NCBI GenBank assembly: GCA_024404115.1 | Contig: JAKSQM010000007.1 | Span: 1 to 64,000, forward strand | Reading direction: 5' to 3' | DNA length: 64,000 nucleotides | Source: Clostridia bacterium | GTDB lineage: Bacteria; Bacillota; Clostridia; Oscillospirales; Acutalibacteraceae | Part shown: positions 1 through 7,706 of the stretch, piece by piece | Layout of the letters: every line of letters starts with the position of its first letter | How positions within the stretch are numbered: the stretch's first letter is position 1 | The notes under the pieces: model-generated | What the model was told of the DNA's origin: nothing | What the model saw: only the letters and a program-made list of their open reading frames with translations | Database searches by the model: none | Made by a program: the position numbers and the translations under genes

Positions 1-66
1 CTCATCTGGTAGAGCGCCACCTTGCCAAGGTGGAGGTAGCGGGTTCGAGCCCCGTCATCCGCTCCA
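1..66 (+). tRNA. tRNA-Gly (GCC), 5' end cut by the window
   Basis: The D-arm, anticodon arm with GCC in the loop, T-arm (GGTTCGAGCCC) and an acceptor 3' strand ending in an encoded CCA at 64-66 are visible. The first several bases of the acceptor stem lie before the window. GCC reads GGC/GGU glycine codons. A strong hairpin terminator follows at once, so this is the last gene of its transcript. Confidence 0.93.
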
Positions 67-95
67 AGGTCGCTTAAAGCGACCTTATTTTTTTG
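66..95 (+). terminator. Rho-independent terminator after tRNA-Gly
   Basis: AAGGTCGCT (66-74) pairs perfectly with AGCGACCTT (78-86) across a TAA loop, followed by a run of seven T. Confidence 0.9.
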
Positions 96-107
96 TCAAA
101 TAAAGTT

Positions 108-140
108 AAAGACTATCCTCATTTTCAGAGGGTAGTCTTT
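108..140 (-). terminator. Hairpin terminator closing the leftward sdaA-GH16-GNAT operon
   Basis: AAAGACTATCCTC (108-120) pairs with GAGGGTAGTCTTT (128-140) with one wobble pair, directly past the stop of the leftward gene ending at 145. The T-rich side is better on the + strand, so it probably works in both directions. Confidence 0.75.
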
Positions 141-144
141 TTGC

Positions 145-651
145 TTAATGACCTATATAATGATTTTTAAATCTTTCTATAATTTTTTTGGTTTCTTTTC
201 TGTCTATTTTAAAAGAGAATCCTTTTTCTGTTTCTGTAATATCTGTTGCATATTTCAAAAAATTCTTTTGCGAAACAAGATTTTCTCTATTTATATAACC
301 TGCCATTGAGGCGATTTTTTCACTTGTCAACATTTGTTTGAGCATTCCGCCAAGCAGGGCAGGACTTCGCCTTGCACTTTCTATTATCTCAATATCACAA
401 ATATACAGGCATTTGTTGTTGATTTTATAAATGATAAAGCCAAGCGGTATGTCATTTTTAAAGCCAACAACTGTATGCCATGTTTTATCTGCTTGTTCAA
501 GATTATATTTTATCCATGTCTGACGGCTTTCTGCTGAACGCATTTCTTCACCATAAATATACGAAAGATTATCCGCTGTTGTGTTGAGGATAAATGAAGT
601 AAGAGCTTCACTTTTATAAATTTCTTTTTGGTTATAAGTTTTAAATTCCAT
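145..651 (-). CDS. Putative GNAT-like N-acetyltransferase
   Basis: A 168-residue protein with no signal peptide. The layout fits the GNAT fold weakly: a central strand pair (PLGFIIYKINNKCLYICDIEI), then a helix, then a C-terminal stretch resembling the acetyl-CoA-binding strand and helix (NRENLVSQKNFLKYA). The usual RxxGxG/A pyrophosphate loop is not clear; RRSPALLGG is the closest match, so substrate and even activity are uncertain. The start is one base from the stop of the upstream GH16 gene and lacks a visible Shine-Dalgarno site, which suggests translation coupled to that gene. It is the last gene of the leftward operon and is followed by a hairpin. Confidence 0.5.
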   Translation of the reverse strand: MEFKTYNQKEIYKSEALTSFILNTTADNLSYIYGEEMRSAESRQTWIKYNLEQADKTWHTVVGFKNDIPLGFIIYKINNKCLYICDIEIIESARRSPALLGGMLKQMLTSEKIASMAGYINRENLVSQKNFLKYATDITETEKGFSFKIDRKETKKIIERFKNHYIGH

Positions 652-652
652 T

Positions 653-1546
653 TTATTTATACTGATAAACTCTTACATAATCCACAATGAAATCTGTGGG
701 AGCTTCTGTGTTGGTGTCAATTGAATCTCCTGCCCAGCTTTCAGTGGGTACACCGTTGTTGCCGCCAACCTCAACAGAAAGAATAATATCCTCTTCCATC
801 TGACTTGTGCCGCCAAAATCCGATTTGCCAACTTTAATGCCATTTATATAGAAAATATACTCTTTCTCGTTCCATTCAAGGGCATAGGTGTTGTATTCCT
901 CATAGGGGTTGTTGTCAAGTATCTTTGACCACTGAACAGTCTTTGATTTGTGATATTCGCCGTAGCCGTCATAATGAACAGCCGATGAAACAGAATTTCT
1001 CTGATTTTTGCCAAGGTGATATTTTGCAGATTCAAAAATATCAATTTCAGCTCCGTCAACACCGCCATTGCCAATGTTGCCAACATCACCCGAATAAATC
1101 CAGAAAGCCGACCAAAGACCAACGCCTTTTGGAAGAATACAGCGACATTCATAGTATCCGCCACACTGCGAAAACTTGCCTGCTGTGTCAATTCCAGCTG
1201 TGTACCAGCCAGCCTTGCCGTTGCCATTAAATCCGTCGGGGTAGTAGGCTGTGCTGATGTGAAGTGCGCCGTCAGAAACACTGCACATTCCCTGATTCCA
1301 GTAGCTTCCTTTTCTTATATATGTACCGCTTGAGTCCCTGTCCCAACCGCAGTGAGGGCCCCATTTGGTTGTGTCCAGTGAATCTCCGTCAAATTCATCT
1401 GCCCATACAAGCTGGAATTTGTTCATATCCACTAACTTGCCGTGGGGGAGGGTAGGTAACCCGAAAAGCTCACAGAAAAGCGAAGCGATTGCAAGAAAAA
1501 TTGATAAAAATACCCTTGTAAACTTTGGTAAAGTGGCTAACTGCAT
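653..1546 (-). CDS. Secreted GH16 family beta-glucanase
   Basis: A 297-residue glycoside hydrolase family 16 protein, expected to cut internal beta-1,3 or beta-1,3/1,4 glucan bonds outside the cell. The N-terminus is a hydrophobic signal or anchor segment (about residues 10-30). The GH16 catalytic motif ExDxxE is intact as EIDIFE (E167, D169, E172; nucleophile and acid/base Glu). Further family features are the WADEFDG start of the fold and the C-terminal FIVDYVRVYQ strand. The start at 1546 is chosen because GGAG lies just upstream; a longer in-frame version from 1573 would begin within the sdaA stop region. It lies 16 bases after sdaA, probably in the same operon. Preference for laminarin or lichenan cannot be read from the sequence. 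Confidence 0.9.
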   Translation of the reverse strand: MQLATLPKFTRVFLSIFLAIASLFCELFGLPTLPHGKLVDMNKFQLVWADEFDGDSLDTTKWGPHCGWDRDSSGTYIRKGSYWNQGMCSVSDGALHISTAYYPDGFNGNGKAGWYTAGIDTAGKFSQCGGYYECRCILPKGVGLWSAFWIYSGDVGNIGNGGVDGAEIDIFESAKYHLGKNQRNSVSSAVHYDGYGEYHKSKTVQWSKILDNNPYEEYNTYALEWNEKEYIFYINGIKVGKSDFGGTSQMEEDIILSVEVGGNNGVPTESWAGDSIDTNTEAPTDFIVDYVRVYQYK

Positions 1547-1562
1547 AAAAACAACTCCTTTT

Positions 1563-2783
1563 TTATTTAACATTCAGCGTGGCAAGTCCTGCCTCTGATG
1601 TTTCTTTGTATCTTTTTGAAATGTCAAGACCCGTCTGCTTCATAACTCTGATAGCCTCGTCAAGTGAAATCTTTCTTGAATCACTTAAAAAGCTGGCAAG
1701 GTTTACCGCATTTATGGCACGCATTGCGGCAACAGCGTTTCGCTCAATGCACGGAATCTGCACAAGACCGCATATGGGGTCGCAGGTAAGCCCTAAATGA
1801 TGCTCAATAGAAATCTCTGCAGCATATTCAATCTTGCTTTTATCCAGCTTAAACAACTCACCAAGAGCCGCCGCAGCCATTGCACAAGCCGAGCCAACCT
1901 CTGCCTGACATCCACATTCACTGCCCGAAATAGAAGCGTTTGTCTTTATAAGATTTCCCACAAGTCCGCCAACTGCAAGAGCGTGCAGGATTTCTGTGTC
2001 GCTGAATCCACGCTTTTTCTGCTGATAATAAAGCACCGCAGGCATAACCCCTGCAGAGCCACAGGTGGGGGCGGTTACAATGGTTTTGCCGTCTGCATTC
2101 TGCTCACTTACCGCAAAAGCGTAGGCGCATACAGTGCGGTTTTCACGGGTTTCTGCGCTTTCGTCAATGTGTTGCTGGCGATAAAGATGCCGTGCCTTTT
2201 TCTGCACATTCAATCCGCCTGGCAGTATGCCCTCCGAGTGCAAACCCTCTTTGATGCTCATTTTCATCTGCGCCCATACCTCGGCAAGATAATCCCAGAT
2301 TTCCTTGCCCTCAATGCGCTCAACATATTGCCACAAATGAATATCGTCATCATAACATTCATCAACAATTTTTTCAAATGATGCCACAGGATAAATCCTC
2401 GGCGCATCGTGATATTCGATTGTTTCACAGCGGATTTCACCGCCGCCAACGCTTAAAAACCGTTTAAAATCTATCTGCTCGCCGTTTTTGTAGGCATATA
2501 AATCCATGGTGTTAGGGTGCGGAAGCTCGCTTTCTGAATAGTTAAAAAGAAGCTCACAGGGGAGTGGCAGAAAGGTTTCAACCACAATTCTGTCTGTACC
2601 GTGCCCGACCCCTGTTTTGGCAAGTGAGCCAAACAGCACAGCCTTGAAGCTGTCAGCGTCAGGATTCATCTGCATAAATGTTTTGCAGGCAAATTCAGGC
2701 CCCATAGTGTGAGAGCTTGACGGCCCTCTTCCTATTCTGTAAAGCTGTTTCAGCGATTGCATTCCGTAACTTTTACTTTCCAT
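1563..2783 (-). CDS. sdaA: L-serine dehydratase, single chain, iron-sulfur dependent
   Basis: This enzyme deaminates L-serine to pyruvate and ammonia in the cytoplasm, using a 4Fe-4S cluster. The 406-residue chain fuses the beta domain (substrate loop SSSHTMGP at residues 22-29) to the alpha domain, which carries APTCGSAGVMP and the cysteine-rich SECGCQAEVGSACAM segment expected to supply cluster ligands. Many clostridia use two separate chains; the fused form here resembles the E. coli arrangement but is somewhat shorter. GGGGTGAT precedes the ATG. A TTGCAT-N17-TATAAT promoter and two inverted repeats lie upstream (2800-2877), so the operon is probably regulated, perhaps by amino-acid supply. 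GH16 and GNAT genes follow. Confidence 0.93.
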   Translation of the reverse strand: MESKSYGMQSLKQLYRIGRGPSSSHTMGPEFACKTFMQMNPDADSFKAVLFGSLAKTGVGHGTDRIVVETFLPLPCELLFNYSESELPHPNTMDLYAYKNGEQIDFKRFLSVGGGEIRCETIEYHDAPRIYPVASFEKIVDECYDDDIHLWQYVERIEGKEIWDYLAEVWAQMKMSIKEGLHSEGILPGGLNVQKKARHLYRQQHIDESAETRENRTVCAYAFAVSEQNADGKTIVTAPTCGSAGVMPAVLYYQQKKRGFSDTEILHALAVGGLVGNLIKTNASISGSECGCQAEVGSACAMAAAALGELFKLDKSKIEYAAEISIEHHLGLTCDPICGLVQIPCIERNAVAAMRAINAVNLASFLSDSRKISLDEAIRVMKQTGLDISKRYKETSEAGLATLNVK

Positions 2784-2799
2784 AATATCACCCCGAAAT

Positions 2800-2828
2800 A
2801 TTATAGACTATTTTTGACAATTATGCAA
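2800..2828 (-). promoter_or_regulatory. Promoter of the sdaA operon
   Basis: On the minus strand a TTGCAT -35 (2823-2828) and a perfect TATAAT -10 (2800-2805) are spaced by 17 bases, followed by the sdaA ribosome site and ATG. Confidence 0.6.
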
Positions 2829-2877
2829 GAATTTTAACCAAATTGCATAAAGAGTTGTTTTTGAAAATATAGTCTAT
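2803..2877. promoter_or_regulatory. Nested inverted repeats over the sdaA promoter
   Basis: TTATGCAA (2821-2828) and TTGCATAA (2843-2850) are a perfect dyad overlapping the sdaA -35. Outside them ATAGACTAT (2803-2811) and ATAGTCTAT (2869-2877) form a second perfect dyad, the first arm overlapping the -10. They look like operator half-sites for an unidentified regulator; the binding protein is unknown. Confidence 0.45.
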
Positions 2878-2894
2878 CTTTCTTATTTAAACAA

Positions 2895-2922
2895 TTGACA
2901 TTAAGGTGAATGCTGGTATAAT
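2895..2922 (+). promoter_or_regulatory. Promoter of the TIR-RCC1 gene
   Basis: Consensus TTGACA (2895-2900) and TATAAT (2917-2922), spaced by 16 bases. Transcription should begin near 2929, which excludes the ATG at 2906 as start and supports the one at 2954. Confidence 0.8.
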
Positions 2923-2953
2923 ATATGTAGAATATTGTAGAACGAGGGATTTT

Positions 2954-5866
2954 ATGGCAATTTTTAAATGCAAAATGTGTGGAACTGAAATCAATTCAGA
3001 CAAAGTTAAAAAGAGTTGTAAAAAATGCGGAGCACTGTATGCTCTTGTTCCCGTGAATGAAGAAATTGCAGATTTATACGAACAGGCTGATAATCTACGC
3101 CGTGATTGCGAATTTGAAAGAGCAGAGAACATTTATCGGAATATTATTTCCATTGACCAAACACAGGCAGACGCATACTGGGGTGTTGTGCTGTGCAAAT
3201 ACTGTGTTGGCTGTGTTAATGACAGATATATGTTTTCTCGTGTTTCAGCCTGTCTTGGTTCGTCTCCAGAGTCAATAAAGTCTGACGAAGATTTTTTGCT
3301 TGCACTTGAAAACGGCAACGATGAGCAAAAAAGCGTATATGATTCAGAAGCTGGCAAGATTATTATAACGCAAAAAGAAATTTTTAATGTAATGCGTTCA
3401 GAAGAACCTTTTGACATTTTCATCAGCTATAAACAAACGGGTGCGGATGGCAAACCAACTAAAGACAGCAAAACCGCTGAATCGCTGCACAATCAGTTCG
3501 TCAAAGACGAATTTAAGGTTTTCTATGCCCCTGTAACTCTCAATGGATTTGATAAGAAAGGTCAAAAATATCTGACAAATATTTTTGCTGCTGTCAATAG
3601 TGCAAAGCTTATGCTTGTTATTGGCTCAAAGCCTGAATACTTTACAGCTGAATGGGTAAAAAGCGAATGGTCAAGATTTATGGCACTTACCAAAAATGAC
3701 AACTCTAAAAAAATTATTTCCTGTTTTTCAGGTATGACAGATAGAGATTTGCCAAAAGCATTAGAACAATTTCAGGCACAGAATATATCAGACCCAACAG
3801 GCATACTTGATGCTGTTAATATTGTAAGAGATAGTTTACAGTCTGAAAAGCTATCATCCTCCAACCCTGCGGATAACATAAGATTGCGTGGATTTATGGC
3901 ACTTGAAGATGAGGAATGGGATGAAGCTGATAAATTTTTTGAAAAAGTGCTTAATGAATATAATCCAACGGATGCCGAATGTTATCTCGGTAAGTTTATG
4001 ATAGACTTGAAAGTCCATAAGCGTGAGGATTTGAAGAAATGCGATTTACCGTTTGATGAAGAAAATCTCAATTATAAAAAAGCTTGCAGATTTGGCAAAA
4101 AAGTCAAAAAAGAGCTTGATGAGTATAATTCTATAATAAACAGCAGAATTGAAGAAGCGAAGAACAGCAAAATATATGCTGATGCTGAAATTATGCTCAA
4201 TTCTGCTAAAACGGAAAAAGAATGTTTAGATGCTGCTGAAATCTTTAAGGGTATATTATCTTATAGTGATTCAGCTGACAAGGTCAGAGAATGTGAAGAA
4301 AAGGCAAACGGAATAACTTACACCACCGCCTTGAATAAGCTGAACGACGCTAAAACGGAAAAAGAATGTTTAGATGCTGCTGAAATCTTTAAGGGCATAT
4401 TATCTTATAGTGATTCAGCTGACAAGGTAAGAGAATGTGAAGAAAAGGCAAACGAAATTACATACAATACCGCTTTGAACAAGCTTAATTCCGCTGAAAC
4501 AGAAAAAGAATGTTCAGAAGCCGTTAAAATTTTTGAAAGCATTTTATCTTATAAGGATGCTTCTGAAAAAATCAAAGAGTGTGAGGAAAAAGGCAGTATT
4601 TTAAAAGAGAAAAAGTATGCCGATACTCTGCAAGATTTTAAGTCCGCAAAAACAGAAGCGGAATATCAAAAAGCAGGTGAGCAATTTAGCTCTGTTTCTG
4701 GGTATAAGGACTCCGCTATTCTTTCAGAAAAAAGCTTTACCCTTGCAGAAGATGTAAAGGAAGTAAAAGAAAAAAGTAAAAAGATTCTCGGAACTATGTT
4801 CCCAACAGTTTCTTATTTACAATCAACTGAAAATTCCGAAGCTGTTGCTTTGTTGATACAGTTAAGTGGATATAAAAACTTAAAACAGTATATGGATGAA
4901 GTAGGTTTTAAATTAATAAAAAATGAATTACATGTAAATACCATTTCTGCAGGAGCATGGCATACAGTCGGCTTGAAAAAAGACGGAACAGTTGTAGCTG
5001 TTGGTTCGAATTCTGATGGTCGATGCAATGTATCAGAATGGAAAGACATAGTTGCTGTTTCTGCAGGAGACTATCATACAGTCGGCTTGAAAAAAGACGG
5101 AACAGCTGTAGCTGTTGGTGATATTTCTTGTGGTCGATGCAATGTATCAGAATGGAAAGACATAGTTGCTGTTTCTGCAGGAGACTATCATACAGTCGGC
5201 TTGAAAAAAGACGGAACAGTTGTAGCTGTTGGTGATATTTCTGATGGTCGATGCAATGTATCAGAATGGAAAGACATAGTTGCTGTTTCCGCAGGAAAAT
5301 TGCATACAGTCGGCTTGAAAAAAGACGGAACAGTTGTAGCTGTTGGTGGGGATTCTGATGGTCGATGCAATGTGTCAGAATTGAAAGACATAGTTGCTGT
5401 TTCTGCAGGAGGATGGCATATAGTCGGCTTAAAATCAGACGGAACAGTTATAGCTGTTGGTGATAATTCTGATGGTAAATGCAATGTATCTGACTGGAAA
5501 GACATAGTTGCAGTTTCAGCAGGAGACCATCATACAGTCGGCTTGAAAAAAGACGGAACAGTTGTAACTGTTGGTTATAATTCTGATGGTCGATGCAATG
5601 TATCAGAATGGAAAGACATAGTTGCTGTCTCTGCAGGAAGATTGCATACAGTCGGCTTGAAAAAAGACGGAACAGTTGTAGCTGTTGGTAATAATTCTGA
5701 TGGTCAATGCTATGTATCTAACTTGAAGGATATGGTTGCTATTTCGGCAGGAGACTATCATACAGTCGGCTTGAAAAAAGACGGAACAGCTGTTGCTATT
5801 GGTGATAATGATTATGATCAATGCGATGTATCTAATTGGAAAGACATAAAAACAACAAATAACTAA
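2954..5866 (+). CDS. Zinc ribbon-TIR-helical repeat-RCC1 repeat protein
   Basis: A 970-residue multidomain protein. Residues 6-25 form a CxxC...CxxC zinc ribbon (C6, C9, C22, C25). A TPR-like helical stretch follows (about 35-90). A TIR domain spans about 152-290: it opens with FDIFISYK and has WVKSEW with E238, matching the W-x-x-x-E that carries the catalytic Glu in NAD-cleaving bacterial TIR proteins. Residues about 418-640 are helical repeats of 48 residues. Residues 665-968 are eight exact 38-residue RCC1-type repeats, probably a beta-propeller or binding surface. There is no signal peptide or membrane segment. The gene has its own consensus promoter and terminator and no partner gene, between sdaA and rpsI. 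Inferred role: a sensor-effector that recognises a ligand through the repeats and acts on NAD through TIR, possibly in phage defence; unproven. Confidence 0.85.
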   Translation: MAIFKCKMCGTEINSDKVKKSCKKCGALYALVPVNEEIADLYEQADNLRRDCEFERAENIYRNIISIDQTQADAYWGVVLCKYCVGCVNDRYMFSRVSACLGSSPESIKSDEDFLLALENGNDEQKSVYDSEAGKIIITQKEIFNVMRSEEPFDIFISYKQTGADGKPTKDSKTAESLHNQFVKDEFKVFYAPVTLNGFDKKGQKYLTNIFAAVNSAKLMLVIGSKPEYFTAEWVKSEWSRFMALTKNDNSKKIISCFSGMTDRDLPKALEQFQAQNISDPTGILDAVNIVRDSLQSEKLSSSNPADNIRLRGFMALEDEEWDEADKFFEKVLNEYNPTDAECYLGKFMIDLKVHKREDLKKCDLPFDEENLNYKKACRFGKKVKKELDEYNSIINSRIEEAKNSKIYADAEIMLNSAKTEKECLDAAEIFKGILSYSDSADKVRECEEKANGITYTTALNKLNDAKTEKECLDAAEIFKGILSYSDSADKVRECEEKANEITYNTALNKLNSAETEKECSEAVKIFESILSYKDASEKIKECEEKGSILKEKKYADTLQDFKSAKTEAEYQKAGEQFSSVSGYKDSAILSEKSFTLAEDVKEVKEKSKKILGTMFPTVSYLQSTENSEAVALLIQLSGYKNLKQYMDEVGFKLIKNELHVNTISAGAWHTVGLKKDGTVVAVGSNSDGRCNVSEWKDIVAVSAGDYHTVGLKKDGTAVAVGDISCGRCNVSEWKDIVAVSAGDYHTVGLKKDGTVVAVGDISDGRCNVSEWKDIVAVSAGKLHTVGLKKDGTVVAVGGDSDGRCNVSELKDIVAVSAGGWHIVGLKSDGTVIAVGDNSDGKCNVSDWKDIVAVSAGDHHTVGLKKDGTVVTVGYNSDGRCNVSEWKDIVAVSAGRLHTVGLKKDGTVVAVGNNSDGQCYVSNLKDMVAISAGDYHTVGLKKDGTAVAIGDNDYDQCDVSNWKDIKTTNN
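4205..4636 (+). repeat. Three tandem 144-bp repeats inside the TIR-RCC1 gene
   Basis: Copies begin at 4205, 4349 and 4493 and each encodes 48 residues (AKTEKECLDAAEIFKGI...). The first two are almost identical over their first ~105 bases, with about two differences; the third has diverged, and a degenerate fourth starts near 4646. The phase and near-identity suggest recent duplication within the gene. Confidence 0.85.
4946..5857 (+). repeat. Eight tandem 114-bp RCC1-type repeats
   Basis: Eight back-to-back units of exactly 114 bases (38 codons) with no insertion or deletion. Each encodes SAGxxHTVGLKKDGTVVAVG followed by xxSDGRCNVSEWKDIVAV. Variation is concentrated at the two positions after SAG and at the two or three residues after AVG, the likely loop positions. 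Confidence 0.92.
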
Positions 5867-5887
5867 AACTGCTGAAATTAAAGATCG

Positions 5888-5920
5888 AGCACTTTGCAGA
5901 AATGCAAGGTGCTTTTGTTT
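5888..5920 (+). terminator. Terminator of the TIR-RCC1 gene
   Basis: AGCACTTTGCA (5888-5898), GAAA loop, TGCAAGGTGCT (5903-5913), then a T-rich tract. Confidence 0.85.
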
Positions 5921-5940
5921 TATAAAAGCATCACACAAAG

Positions 5941-5972
5941 AAAAAATCCCGAAAACACGAGGTTTTCGGGAT
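5941..5972 (-). terminator. Terminator of rplM-rpsI
   Basis: ATCCCGAAAAC (5946-5956) pairs perfectly with GTTTTCGGGAT (5962-5972); on the minus strand the hairpin runs into TTTTTT, past the rpsI stop. Confidence 0.88.
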
Positions 5973-5989
5973 GTATTGAGAACGGAAAG

Positions 5990-6388
5990 TTATCTCTTTG
6001 AGAACTGGGGAGCACGACGTGCGCCTTTGAGACCGTATTTCTTTCTCTCTTTCATTCTGGGGTCTCTTGTGAGAAGGCCAGCCTTCTTGAGTGTGGGACG
6101 AAGTGCCTCATCATACTGAAGAAGAGCTCTTGAAATACCATGACGGATTGCGCCAGCCTGACCTGTAACGCCGCCACCTGCTACACGGCAAACGATGTCG
6201 AACTTCTCTGTTGTGCCTGTGAGCTCGAGAGGCTGACGAACGATAAGCTTAAGTGTATCAAGTCCGAAATAATCGTCAATTTCTCTGTCGTTGATAATTA
6301 CTTTACCTGTGCCTGCATATACACGAACTCTTGCGATAGATTTCTTTCTGCGGCCAGTACCGTAAAAATAAGGATTTGAATCGTACAT
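5990..6388 (-). CDS. rpsI: Small-subunit ribosomal protein S9
   Basis: A 132-residue S9 protein, a part of the 30S head whose C-terminal tail reaches the P site. The family hallmarks are clear: the [20 protein letters not shown] opening, the [19 protein letters not shown] centre and the basic [14 protein letters not shown] tail. It follows rplM after 18 bases in the usual L13-S9 operon and is closed by a strong hairpin. Confidence 0.98.
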   Translation of the reverse strand: MYDSNPYFYGTGRRKKSIARVRVYAGTGKVIINDREIDDYFGLDTLKLIVRQPLELTGTTEKFDIVCRVAGGGVTGQAGAIRHGISRALLQYDEALRPTLKKAGLLTRDPRMKERKKYGLKGARRAPQFSKR

Positions 6389-6406
6389 TATATTAGCCTC
6401 CCTTCA

Positions 6407-6835
6407 TTAAAGTTCCCAAGTCTCGGGCTTCTGAGCTTCATGCTTGTGCTCTGCACCAGCATATACACGAAGACGTGTAAGAGCATCTCTGCCGATAACT
6501 GTGTCGGGAATCATACCTTTTACTGCAAGTTCCATAGCAAATGTGGGCTTTGAACGCATAAGAGTGCTGTACTTAACCTTTTTCATATTGCCGATGTAAC
6601 CTGTGTGATGATAATACATTTTCTGATTGAGCTTGTTGCCTGTAAGAACTGCTTTGTCAGCGTTGATGATGATAACATGATCGCCGCAGTCAACATGGGG
6701 AGCAAACTCGGGCTTGTGCTTACCACGAAGAAGAACAGCTGCCTGAGCTGCTACACGGCCCATTGGCTTGCCTGCTGCGTCGAGCACATACCACTTGCGA
6801 ACTATTTCGCCTGCTTTTGGCATATAAGTTGACAT
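6407..6835 (-). CDS. rplM: Large-subunit ribosomal protein L13
   Basis: A 142-residue L13, an early 50S assembly protein. WYVLDAAGKPMGRVAAQAAVLLRGKHKP and the DHVIIINADK segment are typical, and the length is standard. The ribosome site GGAGGTAA lies just before the ATG. It leads the rplM-rpsI operon from a consensus promoter about 60 bases upstream. The short leader shows no obvious autoregulatory fold by eye. Confidence 0.98.
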   Translation of the reverse strand: MSTYMPKAGEIVRKWYVLDAAGKPMGRVAAQAAVLLRGKHKPEFAPHVDCGDHVIIINADKAVLTGNKLNQKMYYHHTGYIGNMKKVKYSTLMRSKPTFAMELAVKGMIPDTVIGRDALTRLRVYAGAEHKHEAQKPETWEL

Positions 6836-6869
6836 AAACTTACCTCCGTTTATTTTTTACTGCTCGAAT

Positions 6870-6898
6870 ATGTTACCACAAACCTATTTCTATGTCAA
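6870..6898 (-). promoter_or_regulatory. Promoter of rplM-rpsI
   Basis: On the minus strand TTGACA (6893-6898) and TAACAT (6870-6875) with a 17-base spacer. Confidence 0.7.
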
Positions 6899-7028
6899 CA
6901 ACTTTTTTTGGATTTTTTAATTTAAAACTTCAATGCTCGATTTTTCTTCGTTTTTCTCGTTTTTTCATATATAATGCTCAATTATTATTTTTAAAAAATT
7001 TTTTATGAAACAAAAAATATCAAACATA

Positions 7029-7057
7029 TTGCCTTTTTCATCATAAAATGATAAAAT
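7029..7057 (+). promoter_or_regulatory. Promoter of the cyclophilin gene
   Basis: TTGCCT (7029-7034) and TAAAAT (7052-7057), 17-base spacer. The remaining bases between 6900 and 7028 are very AT-rich with no other recognisable element. Confidence 0.5.
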
Positions 7058-7095
7058 AATCTGTAACGATTTTTATTATTCGGAGGGTATTACTT

Positions 7096-7692
7096 ATGAA
7101 TTCACAGCTTGATATGCCCGTAAAGGGCGATACCGTTGCAATTATGAAAACAAACAAAGGCACAATCAAAATAAAGCTTTTTGCAGATAAAGTGCCCAAC
7201 ACAGTTGATAACTTCACAACCCTTGCAAAGCAGGGATATTATGAGGGCATCATCTTCCACCGTGTTATTAAGGACTTTATGATTCAGGGTGGCGACCCCA
7301 CAGGCACAGGCCGTGGCGGCGAAAGCAAATGGGGCAGACCTTTCCCCGATGAATTTGATATTTCACTTCACAACCTTAACGGTGCTCTTTCAATGGCAAA
7401 TGCAGGCCCCAACACAAATGGCAGCCAGTTCTTCATTGTTCAGACAAAGACTGTTGACCCTGCACTTCTTGAGCAGATGGAAGAAATCGGCGAAAGAATG
7501 TTCCCTGCACAGACAATCGAGGATTACAAAAAAGTTGGCGGAACACCTTGGCTTGATTTTAAACACAGCGTATTCGGTCAGGTTTATGAAGGCATGGATG
7601 TTGTAGACGCTATCGCTGATTCAAGAGTTGATATGCTTGATAAGCCTTTTGACGATGTAGTTATTGAAAAGATTGATATTGAAGTTTTATAA
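7096..7692 (+). CDS. Cyclophilin-type peptidyl-prolyl isomerase
   Basis: A 198-residue cytoplasmic cyclophilin that speeds cis-trans isomerisation of prolyl bonds. The active-site segments [15 protein letters not shown] and [17 protein letters not shown] are intact. Compared with the minimal domain it has an extra stretch of about 45 residues (from [12 protein letters not shown] to TPWLDFKH) before the [14 protein letters not shown] strand, as in other clostridial members. There is no signal peptide, so it acts inside the cell. GGAGGG precedes the ATG. The radical SAM gene follows after 14 bases, probably in the same transcript. Confidence 0.95.
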   Translation: MNSQLDMPVKGDTVAIMKTNKGTIKIKLFADKVPNTVDNFTTLAKQGYYEGIIFHRVIKDFMIQGGDPTGTGRGGESKWGRPFPDEFDISLHNLNGALSMANAGPNTNGSQFFIVQTKTVDPALLEQMEEIGERMFPAQTIEDYKKVGGTPWLDFKHSVFGQVYEGMDVVDAIADSRVDMLDKPFDDVVIEKIDIEVL

Positions 7693-7706
7693 TCTGCGGA
7701 GGGACT

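Noticed and set aside
2906..2953. ATG at 2906 as start of the TIR-RCC1 gene
   Set aside because: It lies inside the promoter (between -35 and -10), upstream of the expected transcription start.
4946..5857. Regular direct repeats considered as a CRISPR array
   Set aside because: Units are 114 bp, contiguous, coding in frame and have no unique spacers; no cas genes are present.
5188..5938. Open frames on the minus strand opposite the RCC1 repeats, with repeated motifs of their own
   Set aside because: They mirror the 114-bp repeats of the + strand gene, lack ribosome sites, and have no recognisable family; they are shadows.
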